Below are positions 25,126-33,930 of a stretch of 64,000 nucleotides of DNA, piece by piece. The notes beneath the pieces were generated by a model, which was given only the letters and a program-made list of their open reading frames with translations, was not told where the DNA came from and searched no databases. The stretch is from positions 159,975-223,974 of the forward strand of contig JADZFO010000038.1 of assembly GCA_020849855.1 (NCBI GenBank). The letters run 5' to 3'. The DNA is from a bacterium (GTDB taxonomy: Bacteria > 4484-113 > JAFGCY01). A program made the position numbers and the translations under genes. Within the stretch, counting starts at the first letter, position 1. The number at the start of each line of letters is the position of its first letter.

Positions 25126-25812
25126 ATGCCGCACGACCCGACAGCTCTAGTTCTGCTCTCCGGCGGACAGGATTCCACCACCTGCCTGTTCTGGGCAAAG
25201 GAGCGCTTCACCCGCCTGCAGACCCTGTGCTTCGACTACGGCCAGCGCCACCGCATTGAACTGGTCAGCGCCGCGCGCATCGCCCGGATGGCGGGCTCGC
25301 AGAGCCACAGTGTGCTGCCCATCCCCTCGCTGGCCCAGCTTGGCGGCAATGCCCTGACCGACAGCAGCCTGTCCATGCTTTCGCCGACGGCGCCCGGCGG
25401 CTTGCCCGCCACCTTTGTGCCGGCGCGCAACCTGCTCTTTCTGACCATCGCCGGCGGCTATGCCTGGCAGCACGGCATCCGCGACCTTGTCATCGGGGTC
25501 TGCGAGACTGACTACAGCGGCTACCCCGACTGTCGCTCTGAGACCATCGTCGCCCAGCAGCAGGCGCTGCGCCTTGGCCTCGACGCGCCGGACCTGAACA
25601 TCCACACGCCCCTGATGAGCATGAGCAAGGCCGATACGGTGCGCCTGGCGCGCAGCCTGCCGGGCTGCTGGGACGCCCTGGCCTGGAGCCACAGCTGCTA
25701 TGAGGGCCGCTATCCGCCCTGCGCTGTCTGCCCGGCCTGCGGTCTGCGGGCCAAGGGCTTCAACGAAGCCGGGGAGAAGGACCCGCTGCTGATTCGGGGT
25801 TCAACAGGCTGA
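25126..25812 (+). CDS. queC: 7-cyano-7-deazaguanine synthase QueC
   Basis: 228 aa. The PP-loop ATPase motif SGGQDSTTCLFWA (8-20) and FDYGQRHRIEL are followed by PARNLLFLTIAG and ETDYSGYPDCR. The zinc site has Cys in SCYEGRYPPCAVCPACG. It converts 7-carboxy-7-deazaguanine to preQ0 with ammonia and ATP, for queuosine synthesis. No other queuosine gene is in the window. TAACAT (25111-25116) lies nine bases before the ATG, giving little or no leader. Confidence 0.95.
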   Translation: MPHDPTALVLLSGGQDSTTCLFWAKERFTRLQTLCFDYGQRHRIELVSAARIARMAGSQSHSVLPIPSLAQLGGNALTDSSLSMLSPTAPGGLPATFVPARNLLFLTIAGGYAWQHGIRDLVIGVCETDYSGYPDCRSETIVAQQQALRLGLDAPDLNIHTPLMSMSKADTVRLARSLPGCWDALAWSHSCYEGRYPPCAVCPACGLRAKGFNEAGEKDPLLIRGSTG

Positions 25813-25900
25813 GCGGCTCTTACCACCAAAGCACCAAAACACCAAACCGGAAGCCAGGCAGGCTAAGGCGCATGCCAGTAGCAGCCTGCTATCCTGCCTC

Positions 25901-26947
25901 ATGCTTAGGCGTCGCGAACTGCTGCTTGCCCTGCTGGCTGGTGTGCCCTTGTCTGGAGCACTCGCAGGCTCCCTGCTGCGGGGCCAGACCGCCGCAGCGG
26001 CAGAAAAGGCCGCCGCGCCAGCCGAGCCGCCAAACATCCCCCTCGATCCGCCGACGCCGGGCGCCTGGACTCTGGCGGTGCTGCCGGACACGCAGTACTA
26101 CAGCGAGTCCTTTCCCGGCTTGTTCCATGCCCAGTGCGCCTGGATGCTGGAGCAGCAGCGCGCCCGCAACATCGTCTTTGCGCTGCAGCTTGGCGATGTG
26201 ACCAACCGCAACACGCCGGAGCAGTGGGTGCACGCGAAGGCCGCCCTGAGCCAGCTCGACGGCCGCCTGCCCTATGCCCTGGTACCCGGCAACCATGACT
26301 ACGGCCCCGGAGGTAATGCCAGCACGCGCGACACACTGCTCAGCGACTACTTCCCCGTGGGGCACATGAGCACATTGCCCGGCTTCGGCGGCGTGATGGA
26401 CCCGCAGCGCATGGACAACAGCTACTACCTTTTCGGGGCCGGCGGCGTCGACTGGATCGTCATCGGTCTTGAGTGGGCGCCGCGTGATGAGTCCGTCGCC
26501 TGGGCTGATCAGGTGCTGAAGCAGCACCCCGGCCGCCGCGGAATACTGATCACCCACGCCTACATGTTCCATGACGAGCAGCGCTATGACCACCTTGATA
26601 CAACCCGCAAGGAAGAATGGAACCCGCACAGCTACAAAACGCCAGGCAGCATCAACGACGGCGAGGAGCTGTGGCAGAAACTGGTGCGCCGGCATGACAT
26701 CCCGCTGGTGCTGAACGGCCATGTGCTGGGCGATGGCACGGGCTATTTGAAGTCGCTCAACGACGCCGGCAGGAGCGTGCATCAGATGCTGAGCAACTAC
26801 CAGTTCCGCAAACTGGGCGGCGAGGGCTACATGCGCCTGCTGGAGTTCCAGCCCGACGGCCGCACGGTCAAGGTGCAGAGCTACTCGGCGCTCTACGACT
26901 CCTGCCTCAGTGCCCCGGACCAGCGTTTCAGCTTCGAGCTGGACTGA
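25901..26947 (+). CDS. Exported calcineurin-like metallophosphoesterase
   Basis: 348 aa. The N-terminus RRRELLLALLAGVPLSGALA looks like a twin-arginine-type signal. Metal-binding motifs: VLPDTQYY (degenerate DxH), LQLGDVTN (GDxxD variant), PGNHDYG (GNHD), ITHAYMFHDE and NGHVL (GHxH variant). This resembles the secreted LPXTG-type/PA3143-like phosphoesterases acting outside the cytoplasm. Substrate unknown. TATCCT (25890-25895) is five bases before ATG 25901. Confidence 0.82.
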   Translation: MLRRRELLLALLAGVPLSGALAGSLLRGQTAAAAEKAAAPAEPPNIPLDPPTPGAWTLAVLPDTQYYSESFPGLFHAQCAWMLEQQRARNIVFALQLGDVTNRNTPEQWVHAKAALSQLDGRLPYALVPGNHDYGPGGNASTRDTLLSDYFPVGHMSTLPGFGGVMDPQRMDNSYYLFGAGGVDWIVIGLEWAPRDESVAWADQVLKQHPGRRGILITHAYMFHDEQRYDHLDTTRKEEWNPHSYKTPGSINDGEELWQKLVRRHDIPLVLNGHVLGDGTGYLKSLNDAGRSVHQMLSNYQFRKLGGEGYMRLLEFQPDGRTVKVQSYSALYDSCLSAPDQRFSFELD

Positions 26948-26968
26948 GCACTGCTCGACTTTCAGTAA

Positions 26969-27020
26969 CAGCGCGGCCCCGTCCGCGCGTTCTGCAGCGC
27001 GGCCCCGTCCGCGCGTCCTG
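26969..27020. repeat. Two tandem 26-bp copies with GCGCGG/CCGCGC stems
   Basis: 26969-26994 and 26995-27020 differ at one base I can see. Each holds a six-base stem around CCCCGT. Related in style to the other intergenic palindromes. Confidence 0.65.
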
Positions 27021-27051
27021 TGACCTTGCAGCGCGGTGCTATCCTGCCGGC

Positions 27052-27993
27052 ATGCGAAAGCGCATTGCCCTTGCCGCCCCGGTCTGCGTGGCCACGCTGC
27101 TGCTGATAGCCGCCCTGCCGGCCAGCGCAAACGACACCACGCTGAATGTCAACGTCAACCCACCGCGGCAGCTCAGCGACCCCGCCATGCCGGTGCGGAT
27201 GGACTCTGAGCAGATCACCGTGCACTTTGGCCGCGAGCGTTGCCGTGTGGCGGTGGAGTTTCAATTCGAGAACACCTCTGACAGCGAGGTCTGGCTCAGC
27301 GCCGGTTTCCCGGACGAGGACCTGTTGTACCGCTATGCCTTTTACGGCCAGGCGGCCAGCCCGGCCGGCGCCGCGGCAGACTGGCTCTTTCCCGGGCTGG
27401 CTTCGCTGGGCGACAACCCGGCCGCGGGCATTGACGACCAGTCGGTCCTGACGGACTTCAAGGCCTGGCGCCGGCCCGCAGGCAGCCCTGTTTCCGCCAG
27501 TGAGCTGCTGGAAACCCGGCTGCTGCGCATCGAGCGCATCGCCTGGTCGCCGGAAGTGCTGAGCAGCCTCGGCGGCAACTGGCAGCCCAGCGCCGACACC
27601 GGGCTCAACGAGCTGATGTTCTGCCGCGTGTTTGATCTGCACCTGCAGCCCGGCGAGAAGCTGGTTATCGGCCATAGCTACAGCACCCTCAGCGGCAGCA
27701 ACGTGGAAAGCCAGGCTCTGTTCAACTATACGCTTTCCACCGGCCAGACCTGGCAGGGCAGCATCGGCGCAGCGCAGATCGACGTCTTCCTGGAGGACGG
27801 GCTGAGCTTTGGCGATCTGAACTTCGAGAACAGCGAGCCGGGTTATGGTGCTGCCTGCAACCCGCCGCGCGAGCAGTGGCGCGAGCTGGAGCCCGGGCAT
27901 CTGCGCACCGTCTGGCGCGACTTTGAGCCGACGGGCGGGCAAGGCTTTATCCTGCTGGCGACCAAACCTCTGCCGCCGCCCAGCGAGCGCTGA
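27052..27993 (+). CDS. Secreted protein, DUF4424-like N-terminal domain
   Basis: 313 aa. A Sec signal peptide (VCVATLLLIAALPASA) is followed by a beta-rich domain: MDSEQITVHFGRERCRVAVE and EFQFENTSDSEVWLSAGFPD, a pattern reminiscent of DUF4424. No TM anchor or catalytic motif is seen. TATCCT (27040-27045) is six bases before the ATG. It sits between a phosphoesterase and sdhB, each with its own -10, so no operon is implied. Confidence 0.65.
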   Translation: MRKRIALAAPVCVATLLLIAALPASANDTTLNVNVNPPRQLSDPAMPVRMDSEQITVHFGRERCRVAVEFQFENTSDSEVWLSAGFPDEDLLYRYAFYGQAASPAGAAADWLFPGLASLGDNPAAGIDDQSVLTDFKAWRRPAGSPVSASELLETRLLRIERIAWSPEVLSSLGGNWQPSADTGLNELMFCRVFDLHLQPGEKLVIGHSYSTLSGSNVESQALFNYTLSTGQTWQGSIGAAQIDVFLEDGLSFGDLNFENSEPGYGAACNPPREQWRELEPGHLRTVWRDFEPTGGQGFILLATKPLPPPSER

Positions 27994-28065
27994 AACAACG
28001 GCTCAGCGCGGAATCGGGGCGCGCCCGGCAGGTTATGCGCTCTGCGCCAGTGGTAAGCTATTTCC

Positions 28066-28875
28066 ATGTCCGCAACAGCGAGCAGCACCGCATCCACAGC
28101 CCCTGCCAGCGGCTCCGGCCAGACCGTCCGGCTGCACATCCGGCGCCAGGACGGACCGGGGATGGCGTCCTACTGGCAGGACTTCGAGGTGCCCTTTACC
28201 CCCGGCATGAACGTGCTGTCCGCGCTGACGGAGATCCGCCGCAACCCGGTCACCGCCGGCGGCCAGGCCACCACCGCGGTGGTCTGGGAGAGCTCCTGCC
28301 TGGAGGAAGTCTGCGGCGCCTGCAGCATGCGCATCAACGGCGTGCCGCGCCAGGGCTGCTCCGCGCTGGTCGAGCACCTGCCCCAGCCGATCACCATCGA
28401 GCCGATGAGCAAGTTCCCGGTGGTGCGCGACCTGCTGGTGGACCGCAGCCGCATGTTCAACAGCCTGCGCAAGGTCAAGGCCTGGATCCCGATCGACGGC
28501 ACCTATGACCTAGGCCCCGGCCCGCGCCAGAGCCCCAAGGATCAGAGCTGGATGTATGTGCTGAGCCGCTGCATGACCTGCGGCTGCTGCCTGGACGCCT
28601 GCCCGCAGGTGAACGACAAGAGCGAGTTCATGGGCGCAGCGATCATCAGCCAGGTGCGGCTCTTCAACGCCCACCCCACCGGCGCGCTGCACAAGCACCG
28701 CCGCATCGAGGCGCTGATGGGCCCGGGCGGCATCGCCGACTGCGGCAACGCCCAGAACTGCGTGCGGGTCTGCCCCAAGGAGATCCCGCTGACCCAGAGC
28801 ATCTCCGAGATGGGCCGCCAGACTGCGAAGTACGCGATCAAGCGCTTCTTCGCTAAGCCCGACGTTGAGATGTAG
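28066..28875 (+). CDS. sdhB: Succinate dehydrogenase/fumarate reductase iron-sulfur subunit
   Basis: 269 aa. The [2Fe-2S] ligands lie in SSCLEEVCGACSMRING and QGC. The [4Fe-4S] motif is CMTCGCCLDACP, and CGNAQNCVRVCP gives the [3Fe-4S] cluster and the last Cys of the [4Fe-4S]. It relays electrons from SdhA to the membrane anchor and quinone. The sequence matches the type B class, as does sdhA. TAAGCT (28054-28059) lies six bases before ATG 28066, so it has its own promoter, consistent with separation from sdhA. No anchor subunit is in the window. Confidence 0.95.
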   Translation: MSATASSTASTAPASGSGQTVRLHIRRQDGPGMASYWQDFEVPFTPGMNVLSALTEIRRNPVTAGGQATTAVVWESSCLEEVCGACSMRINGVPRQGCSALVEHLPQPITIEPMSKFPVVRDLLVDRSRMFNSLRKVKAWIPIDGTYDLGPGPRQSPKDQSWMYVLSRCMTCGCCLDACPQVNDKSEFMGAAIISQVRLFNAHPTGALHKHRRIEALMGPGGIADCGNAQNCVRVCPKEIPLTQSISEMGRQTAKYAIKRFFAKPDVEM

Positions 28876-28893
28876 CCTGGCCGCGCCGGCTGC

Positions 28894-30876
28894 TCAGTAC
28901 TTCAGATAGCGCGTCAGCTGGCCGTCAGAGCGGGTGGTGAAGGCCGCAGGCAGGCCATCCAGTTCACCCAGGCGCATGTAGCTGTTGCTCCCGTCATCAT
29001 CGCCAAGGAAACTTAAGGTCTCCGGGCTGGCGGGCCAGGACTGCGCGTCGGAATCAATGGCCCGGTAGTAAACAAGGCGGCTGGCCTCGGGCGAGTTTTC
29101 CTGGATCATCACGGCGGGGTTGCCCTGGATGATCGACACCGCCACACTCTGCGTGGAGAAGCCGTCGGCGATGCTGTGCAGGGTATCCTCGAGGGTCCAG
29201 TTGTTGGAAGGCGCGATGCGCCGGTAGGTCCGCAGTTCGCCATCCACCAGGCCAAAGGCCAGCAGCATCGGGCCAAACTCTCCGTTGACCACCAGCGGCT
29301 GCATGGCGCTAAAGCCCCCGCTGTCGTCGGTCTGCAGCATCAGCTTGGCCTCGGGCCACTCCAGGCCGAGGGCATCGTCGCTGTAACAGAAGTAGTACAG
29401 CTCCGGCTCGCCAAAGGCGCCGGCGCGGAAGATGCAGGCCGGGCGGTCGCGGAAGGTAATCAGCCGCGACATGCGGAAGCTGAACTCTGAGAAGACCGCG
29501 AGGCTGTCGGATGCGCCACCATCGCAGGTAACGGGATCACCCCATTCACTGCCCTGGGGGTCGAGGGCGCGGACATAGCGCGGATCGGCGTGCCCGCCAC
29601 CTTCCACGCCATAGGCGATAGCCGGATGGCCATGGATGACCGCCAGGGCCACACGGTCCAGCACCGCGTTGTTCTCCAGGTACTCAATCGGCCCCCAGCT
29701 TTCGCCCCCCGGGTCCAGGGCGCGGCAGTAGCGCAGTTCATATGTGGTGCTCGGATTGGCGACATAAGCGATGGCCGGGTGCCCATCCACAACTGCGATG
29801 CTCTGCAGGAACGAAGCTTCTGTTGAGTCGTCGACAACCACCGGCTCACCCCACTGTTCCCCCCGCGCATCCAGGGCCGCGCAGAAGTACAGGACCTGAG
29901 ACTGGGAGAAACACATCGCCGGCACACCGTTCAGATCCCAGATTACATCGCAGGACAAGCCGTTGATGCCGCTGGCCTCGGGCCGCCAGGCGATGATGCC
30001 CAGCGGCAGGGTCACTGTATCGGTGCTGATCAGGCCGCTGTTGTCAGTGACCCGCAGACTGAGCTGGAACTCACCGTCGTTCTCAAAGAGCCGCTGTTCC
30101 AGCAGGCTCTCGCCAGAGCTCAGCTCATAGCTGCCGTCGCCATCGGCATCCAGCTCATACAGCACTATCTGGCCATCCGGGTCATAGCTGCCGTCCGAGC
30201 TGATTGAGACAAGCTGCGGCGCGCTGCCGGAGCCCGGCGTGATGCTCAGGCGGGCCAGGGGCGGATATGACTCTGACAGGCCCAGGCTGAGGTAGTCCAG
30301 CTCCGAGGGGCTGGCGCCCAGCAGCACCACCGCCACCATCAGGCGCCCTTCCGGGTTGAAGAGCGAGGGGTCGAAGCTCATGCTCATCTGCGCGGCAGGC
30401 TCAAGCTGCTGCCACTCCCAGCTGTTGCGCTCCCAGTCGGCGAAGGCCAGGTACAGCGTGCCGGGAAGCGGCAGTTGCAGCCAGCGCAGGCTAAGTGAGT
30501 ATGCTTCGCTGTAGTCCGGATAATTCCATTCGTAGAGCGCATAGGCCAGGTCCGCGAGGGCATTGCTGCCGCTGTTGTCATCGGGGGTGAAACGGCCGTC
30601 GTTGCTGCCGGATACGGCAACCTCGTTGTGCGGCAGGTCCACGCGGTACTCGCCGCCGTCGCGGCGGAAGGGCCCGCCCAGCTCACTGCCGCGGCGCGCC
30701 GGGATGCTGGCGGGGGCAGGCAGCCTGAGCCCCGGCACCGCGGCCGGACCGGAGGCGGCCGGACCGGAAGCCGCCGGATCGGTGGCCGCCAGGCCGCTCG
30801 CCTCAAGGCGCGGGTCCGCGCTGTGCGAACAGGCTGTGAGCAGCAGTATCGAGGCCAGCAGTAAAGCTCTGCGCAT
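28894..30876 (-). CDS. Lipoprotein with PKD-like domain and propeller-like repeats
   Basis: About 660 aa. Signal ASILLLTAC with a lipobox, a Pro/Ala linker, and an N-terminal beta domain (LPHNEVAVSGSND). A PKD-like domain (SDGSYDPDGQIVLYELDADG) follows. The C-terminal half has repeats of the form GHPAIAY followed by RYCRALDP or RYVRALDP, suggesting a beta-propeller. ATG 30876 follows GGAGGATCC. The frame stays open 368 codons further upstream across the transporter gene, but that part has no coding character. Confidence 0.75.
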   Translation of the reverse strand: MRRALLLASILLLTACSHSADPRLEASGLAATDPAASGPAASGPAAVPGLRLPAPASIPARRGSELGGPFRRDGGEYRVDLPHNEVAVSGSNDGRFTPDDNSGSNALADLAYALYEWNYPDYSEAYSLSLRWLQLPLPGTLYLAFADWERNSWEWQQLEPAAQMSMSFDPSLFNPEGRLMVAVVLLGASPSELDYLSLGLSESYPPLARLSITPGSGSAPQLVSISSDGSYDPDGQIVLYELDADGDGSYELSSGESLLEQRLFENDGEFQLSLRVTDNSGLISTDTVTLPLGIIAWRPEASGINGLSCDVIWDLNGVPAMCFSQSQVLYFCAALDARGEQWGEPVVVDDSTEASFLQSIAVVDGHPAIAYVANPSTTYELRYCRALDPGGESWGPIEYLENNAVLDRVALAVIHGHPAIAYGVEGGGHADPRYVRALDPQGSEWGDPVTCDGGASDSLAVFSEFSFRMSRLITFRDRPACIFRAGAFGEPELYYFCYSDDALGLEWPEAKLMLQTDDSGGFSAMQPLVVNGEFGPMLLAFGLVDGELRTYRRIAPSNNWTLEDTLHSIADGFSTQSVAVSIIQGNPAVMIQENSPEASRLVYYRAIDSDAQSWPASPETLSFLGDDDGSNSYMRLGELDGLPAAFTTRSDGQLTRYLKY

Positions 30877-31005
30877 GGATCCTCCAAGGGCCGACCTGCA
30901 GCCCCGGCGCCAGGGGCGCGACCACAACTTATACCCCGGAGACCGAATCGATACAAGCCCGGCGGAAAACAAGCCCCGCCGCGGGCTGGAGCCTAAAATA
31001 GCCCT

Positions 31006-31995
31006 GTGCCAGAGCCCCCTGTGTCCGCCGCCCCCGGCCGAGTGCGCCTGCTGGCGCAGTTTGGCCTGGTTTACTGCGCGGCGATCTGGGGCAGCACTTT
31101 CTTTGTTGTCCGCGATGCCGTGGACCATGTCCACCCCGTGACACTGGTCGGCTACCGCTTCACACTGGCGGCACTGCTGCTTCTGCCCTTCATCCTGGCC
31201 CGCGGGCACAAGCCCTTCGAGGGCCTGTTTGCACGGGGCGGCGGGCCGGGGATCCGCCTTTCCCCCGGGCTGTCGCTGGGCCTGATGCTCTGGCTGCTTT
31301 ACATAGCCCAGACCTGGGGCCTGACCATCACCACAGCCGCGAACAGCGGCTTCATCACCGGTCTGTTCATCGTCTTTGTGCCCTTTGTCGCCTGGCTCAT
31401 CGACCGCAGCCCCGTACAGCCCATGAAGCTGCTGGCGGTGGCGGTCGCCGTCGGCGGGCTGTTTCTGCTCAGCGGCGGGCTGTCCGGCCTGAACAGCGGG
31501 GACGTGCTGACCCTGCTGGCGGCCCTGACCTACGCCATGCACGTGCTTTACACCGGCCGCTATGCCGCCGAACCGCACGACCCCTATGTGCTGACCTTCC
31601 AGCAGGTGCTGGTCACCGGCGGCCTGAGCCTGCTCACTGTGGCCGTCAGCCAGGGCCTGCATGCCCTTAACCCTGAGCTGCCGGCCTTCAGCTTCAGCCC
31701 CGGCAATGCCTCTTCTATCTGGGCCATGCTCTTCCTGACCGTCTTCCCCACACTCTCGGCCTTCCTGCTGCAGCTCATCTGCCAGCGCTATGTTGACCCG
31801 CTGCGCACCGCGCTGATCTTTGTGCTGGAGCCGGTCTTCGGGGCCGCCTTCTCCTGGACCATCGGCGGTGAGACCTGCACCCTGGGGCGGGCCCTGGGTG
31901 GCCTGCTGATCGTCGCCGCGATGCTGCTGTCGGAGCTTCCCCTGGGCGGCCGCGGAGAGCAGCGGATCATTGATGAGCACGCCCCTGGTTCCTGA
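31006..31995 (+). CDS. EamA/DMT-family transporter
   Basis: 329 aa with about ten TM helices in two EamA repeats: GLVYCAAIWGSTFFVVRDAV opens the first and LTLLAALTYAMHVLYTGRY the second, with PVFGAAFSW near the end. Such proteins export or import small metabolites; the substrate is not predictable. GTG 31006 is six bases after TAAAAT (30994-30999), so leaderless with a GTG start. Confidence 0.88.
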   Translation: MPEPPVSAAPGRVRLLAQFGLVYCAAIWGSTFFVVRDAVDHVHPVTLVGYRFTLAALLLLPFILARGHKPFEGLFARGGGPGIRLSPGLSLGLMLWLLYIAQTWGLTITTAANSGFITGLFIVFVPFVAWLIDRSPVQPMKLLAVAVAVGGLFLLSGGLSGLNSGDVLTLLAALTYAMHVLYTGRYAAEPHDPYVLTFQQVLVTGGLSLLTVAVSQGLHALNPELPAFSFSPGNASSIWAMLFLTVFPTLSAFLLQLICQRYVDPLRTALIFVLEPVFGAAFSWTIGGETCTLGRALGGLLIVAAMLLSELPLGGRGEQRIIDEHAPGS

Positions 31996-32158
31996 ACCGC
32001 CGCGATCAGCATCCGCTGTGAATGGGCGCAGTTACCTGACACAGTGCGCCGGTCTCTCTAATCCCGTTCCACCTGCTGTATGGGGTTAACTGCGAAGCGG
32101 GCATGCATGTCCGCTAATGTCGCTTGCCTCAAATCCAGGCAGGCGCTAAGGTGCTTAT

Positions 32159-33889
32159 ATGTCAGCTCTACACGCGGTAGATTTCAACTCCCTTCCCGGC
32201 AGCGGCCTGGCCGTGCTTGACTGGACCTGGGAACAGTACGCCCCCTTCTTCAGTGAACTGGAGGGGCGTCCCCTGGACAGTGCGAGCGTTGACGCCTGGC
32301 TGCGCGACCTCAGCCGCATCAGCGACCTGCTTTATGAGCACAGCTCCCGGCTGCGCAATATCAACGGCGCTGATACCCGGGTGGAAGAGAACCGCCTGCG
32401 CCTTGAGAAGCACCAGTCCGAAGTGCTGCCGCAGGCCTTCATGGCCGGCCAGCGCCTGAAGGAGAAGCTGCTGGCCAGCGGGCTGACGCCGGAAGGCATG
32501 CAGTTCCCCCTGCGGGCCATGCGGGCCGAAGCCGAGCGCTACCGCGAGGAGAACGTGGCTCTGCAGGTTGAGGAATCCAAGCTGGAGAACGAGTACAACC
32601 GCATCTCGGGCTCAATGAGCGTGGACTTCGAAGGCCGCGAGGTGACTCTGGCTGAGCTGCGCCCGCTGCAGATGGACCCCGACCGCTCACGCCGCGAAGC
32701 TGCCTATATGGCGGCGGTGCAGCGCGTGGACCAGGACCGCGACAAGCTTAACGAGATCTGGGCCGGCCTGGTTGACCTGCGGGTGAAGACGGCCGCTAAC
32801 GCCGGCTGCGCGAACTTCCGCGATTACATCTGGCCGCTCAAGCACCGCTTCGACTACACGCCCGACGACTGCTACAGCTATGCCCGCAGCGTCGAGGCGA
32901 CGGTGGTGCCATACCTGGCCGGCCGTATGCGCCGCCTGGCCGAGCGCCTCGGCGTGGACAGCCTGCGCCCCTGGGATGTGAATGCCGATCCCCTGCAGCG
33001 CCAGCCGCTGCGGCCCTTCAGCGACGTCAGCGAGCTGGAAGAGCGCTGCGCCGGGATCTTTGAGCAGCTCGACCCGGAGCTGGGGCAGCAGTTCCGCCTG
33101 CTCCACGGCGAGCAGCTTGACCTGGCCAACCGGCCGGGCAAGGCCCCCGGCGGCTGGTGCAGCGACTACCCTGTGATCAAGCGGCCGCATATCTTCATGA
33201 ACTCGGTCGGCATCCACGACGACGTGCAGACCTTGTTCCATGAAGCCGGGCACGCCTTCCACGGCTTCGCCACCTACAACCTGCCTTATTCGGCCCAGCG
33301 CAGCGCATACATGGAGTTCTGTGAAGTGGCCTCGATGGCCATGGAGCTGCTGGCCGGCCCCTTCCTCACCACCGACCGCGGCGGTTTCTACAGCCCCAAG
33401 GATGCGGCCCGGGCCCGCATTGAGCACTTCGACCGCATCCTCTACATCTGGGCCATGGTGGCAGCTGGCGATGCCTTCCAGCACTGGATCTATGAGAACC
33501 CCGAGCAGGGCCGCGACGCCGCGCAGTGCGCGAAGGTCTTTGGCGAGCTCTGGAGCCGCTACTTCCCGGCTATCGATTTCAGCGGCATCGAGAAGTGGCG
33601 CGACTGGCATTGGCAGCGCGTGCTGCACTACTACGTCGTGCCCTTCTATTACATTGAGTACGGCATCGCCCAGCTTGGCGCGATCCAGGTCTGGCAGAAC
33701 TCGCAGAAGGATCCCGTCTCCGCCCTGGCCGCTTACAAGCGTGGTCTGGCACTGGGTGGCACGACCAACCTGCCTGACCTGTACAGCGCCGCCGGCATCC
33801 GCCTGGCCTTTGATGAGGGTACCTTCAAGATGGCGGTCGACGGCATTGCCAGCGCGATCGCCGAGCTGGAGCCCCTGGCCGAGGGCTAA
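32159..33889 (+). CDS. M3-family oligoendopeptidase
   Basis: 576 aa, PepF-like length. The zinc motif FHEAGHAFHGF lies at about residues 360-370 and the third ligand Glu in MEFCEVASMAMELL. The N-terminal helical part and C-terminal Tyr-rich WQRVLHYYVVPFYYIEYG are typical. It cleaves short peptides in the cytoplasm; no signal peptide is present. TAAGGT (32147-32152) is six bases before ATG. AAGG in the same place could instead act as a weak ribosome binding site. Confidence 0.9.
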   Translation: MSALHAVDFNSLPGSGLAVLDWTWEQYAPFFSELEGRPLDSASVDAWLRDLSRISDLLYEHSSRLRNINGADTRVEENRLRLEKHQSEVLPQAFMAGQRLKEKLLASGLTPEGMQFPLRAMRAEAERYREENVALQVEESKLENEYNRISGSMSVDFEGREVTLAELRPLQMDPDRSRREAAYMAAVQRVDQDRDKLNEIWAGLVDLRVKTAANAGCANFRDYIWPLKHRFDYTPDDCYSYARSVEATVVPYLAGRMRRLAERLGVDSLRPWDVNADPLQRQPLRPFSDVSELEERCAGIFEQLDPELGQQFRLLHGEQLDLANRPGKAPGGWCSDYPVIKRPHIFMNSVGIHDDVQTLFHEAGHAFHGFATYNLPYSAQRSAYMEFCEVASMAMELLAGPFLTTDRGGFYSPKDAARARIEHFDRILYIWAMVAAGDAFQHWIYENPEQGRDAAQCAKVFGELWSRYFPAIDFSGIEKWRDWHWQRVLHYYVVPFYYIEYGIAQLGAIQVWQNSQKDPVSALAAYKRGLALGGTTNLPDLYSAAGIRLAFDEGTFKMAVDGIASAIAELEPLAEG

Positions 33890-33930
33890 GCCCGGGCACT
33901 GCATTCGCGGGGCTGGCTACAATATGGCCC

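Noticed and set aside
30877-31980. Upstream extension of the PKD lipoprotein frame by 368 codons
   Set aside because: It runs antisense through the EamA transporter. The lipobox signal peptide and GGAGG place the start at 30876.
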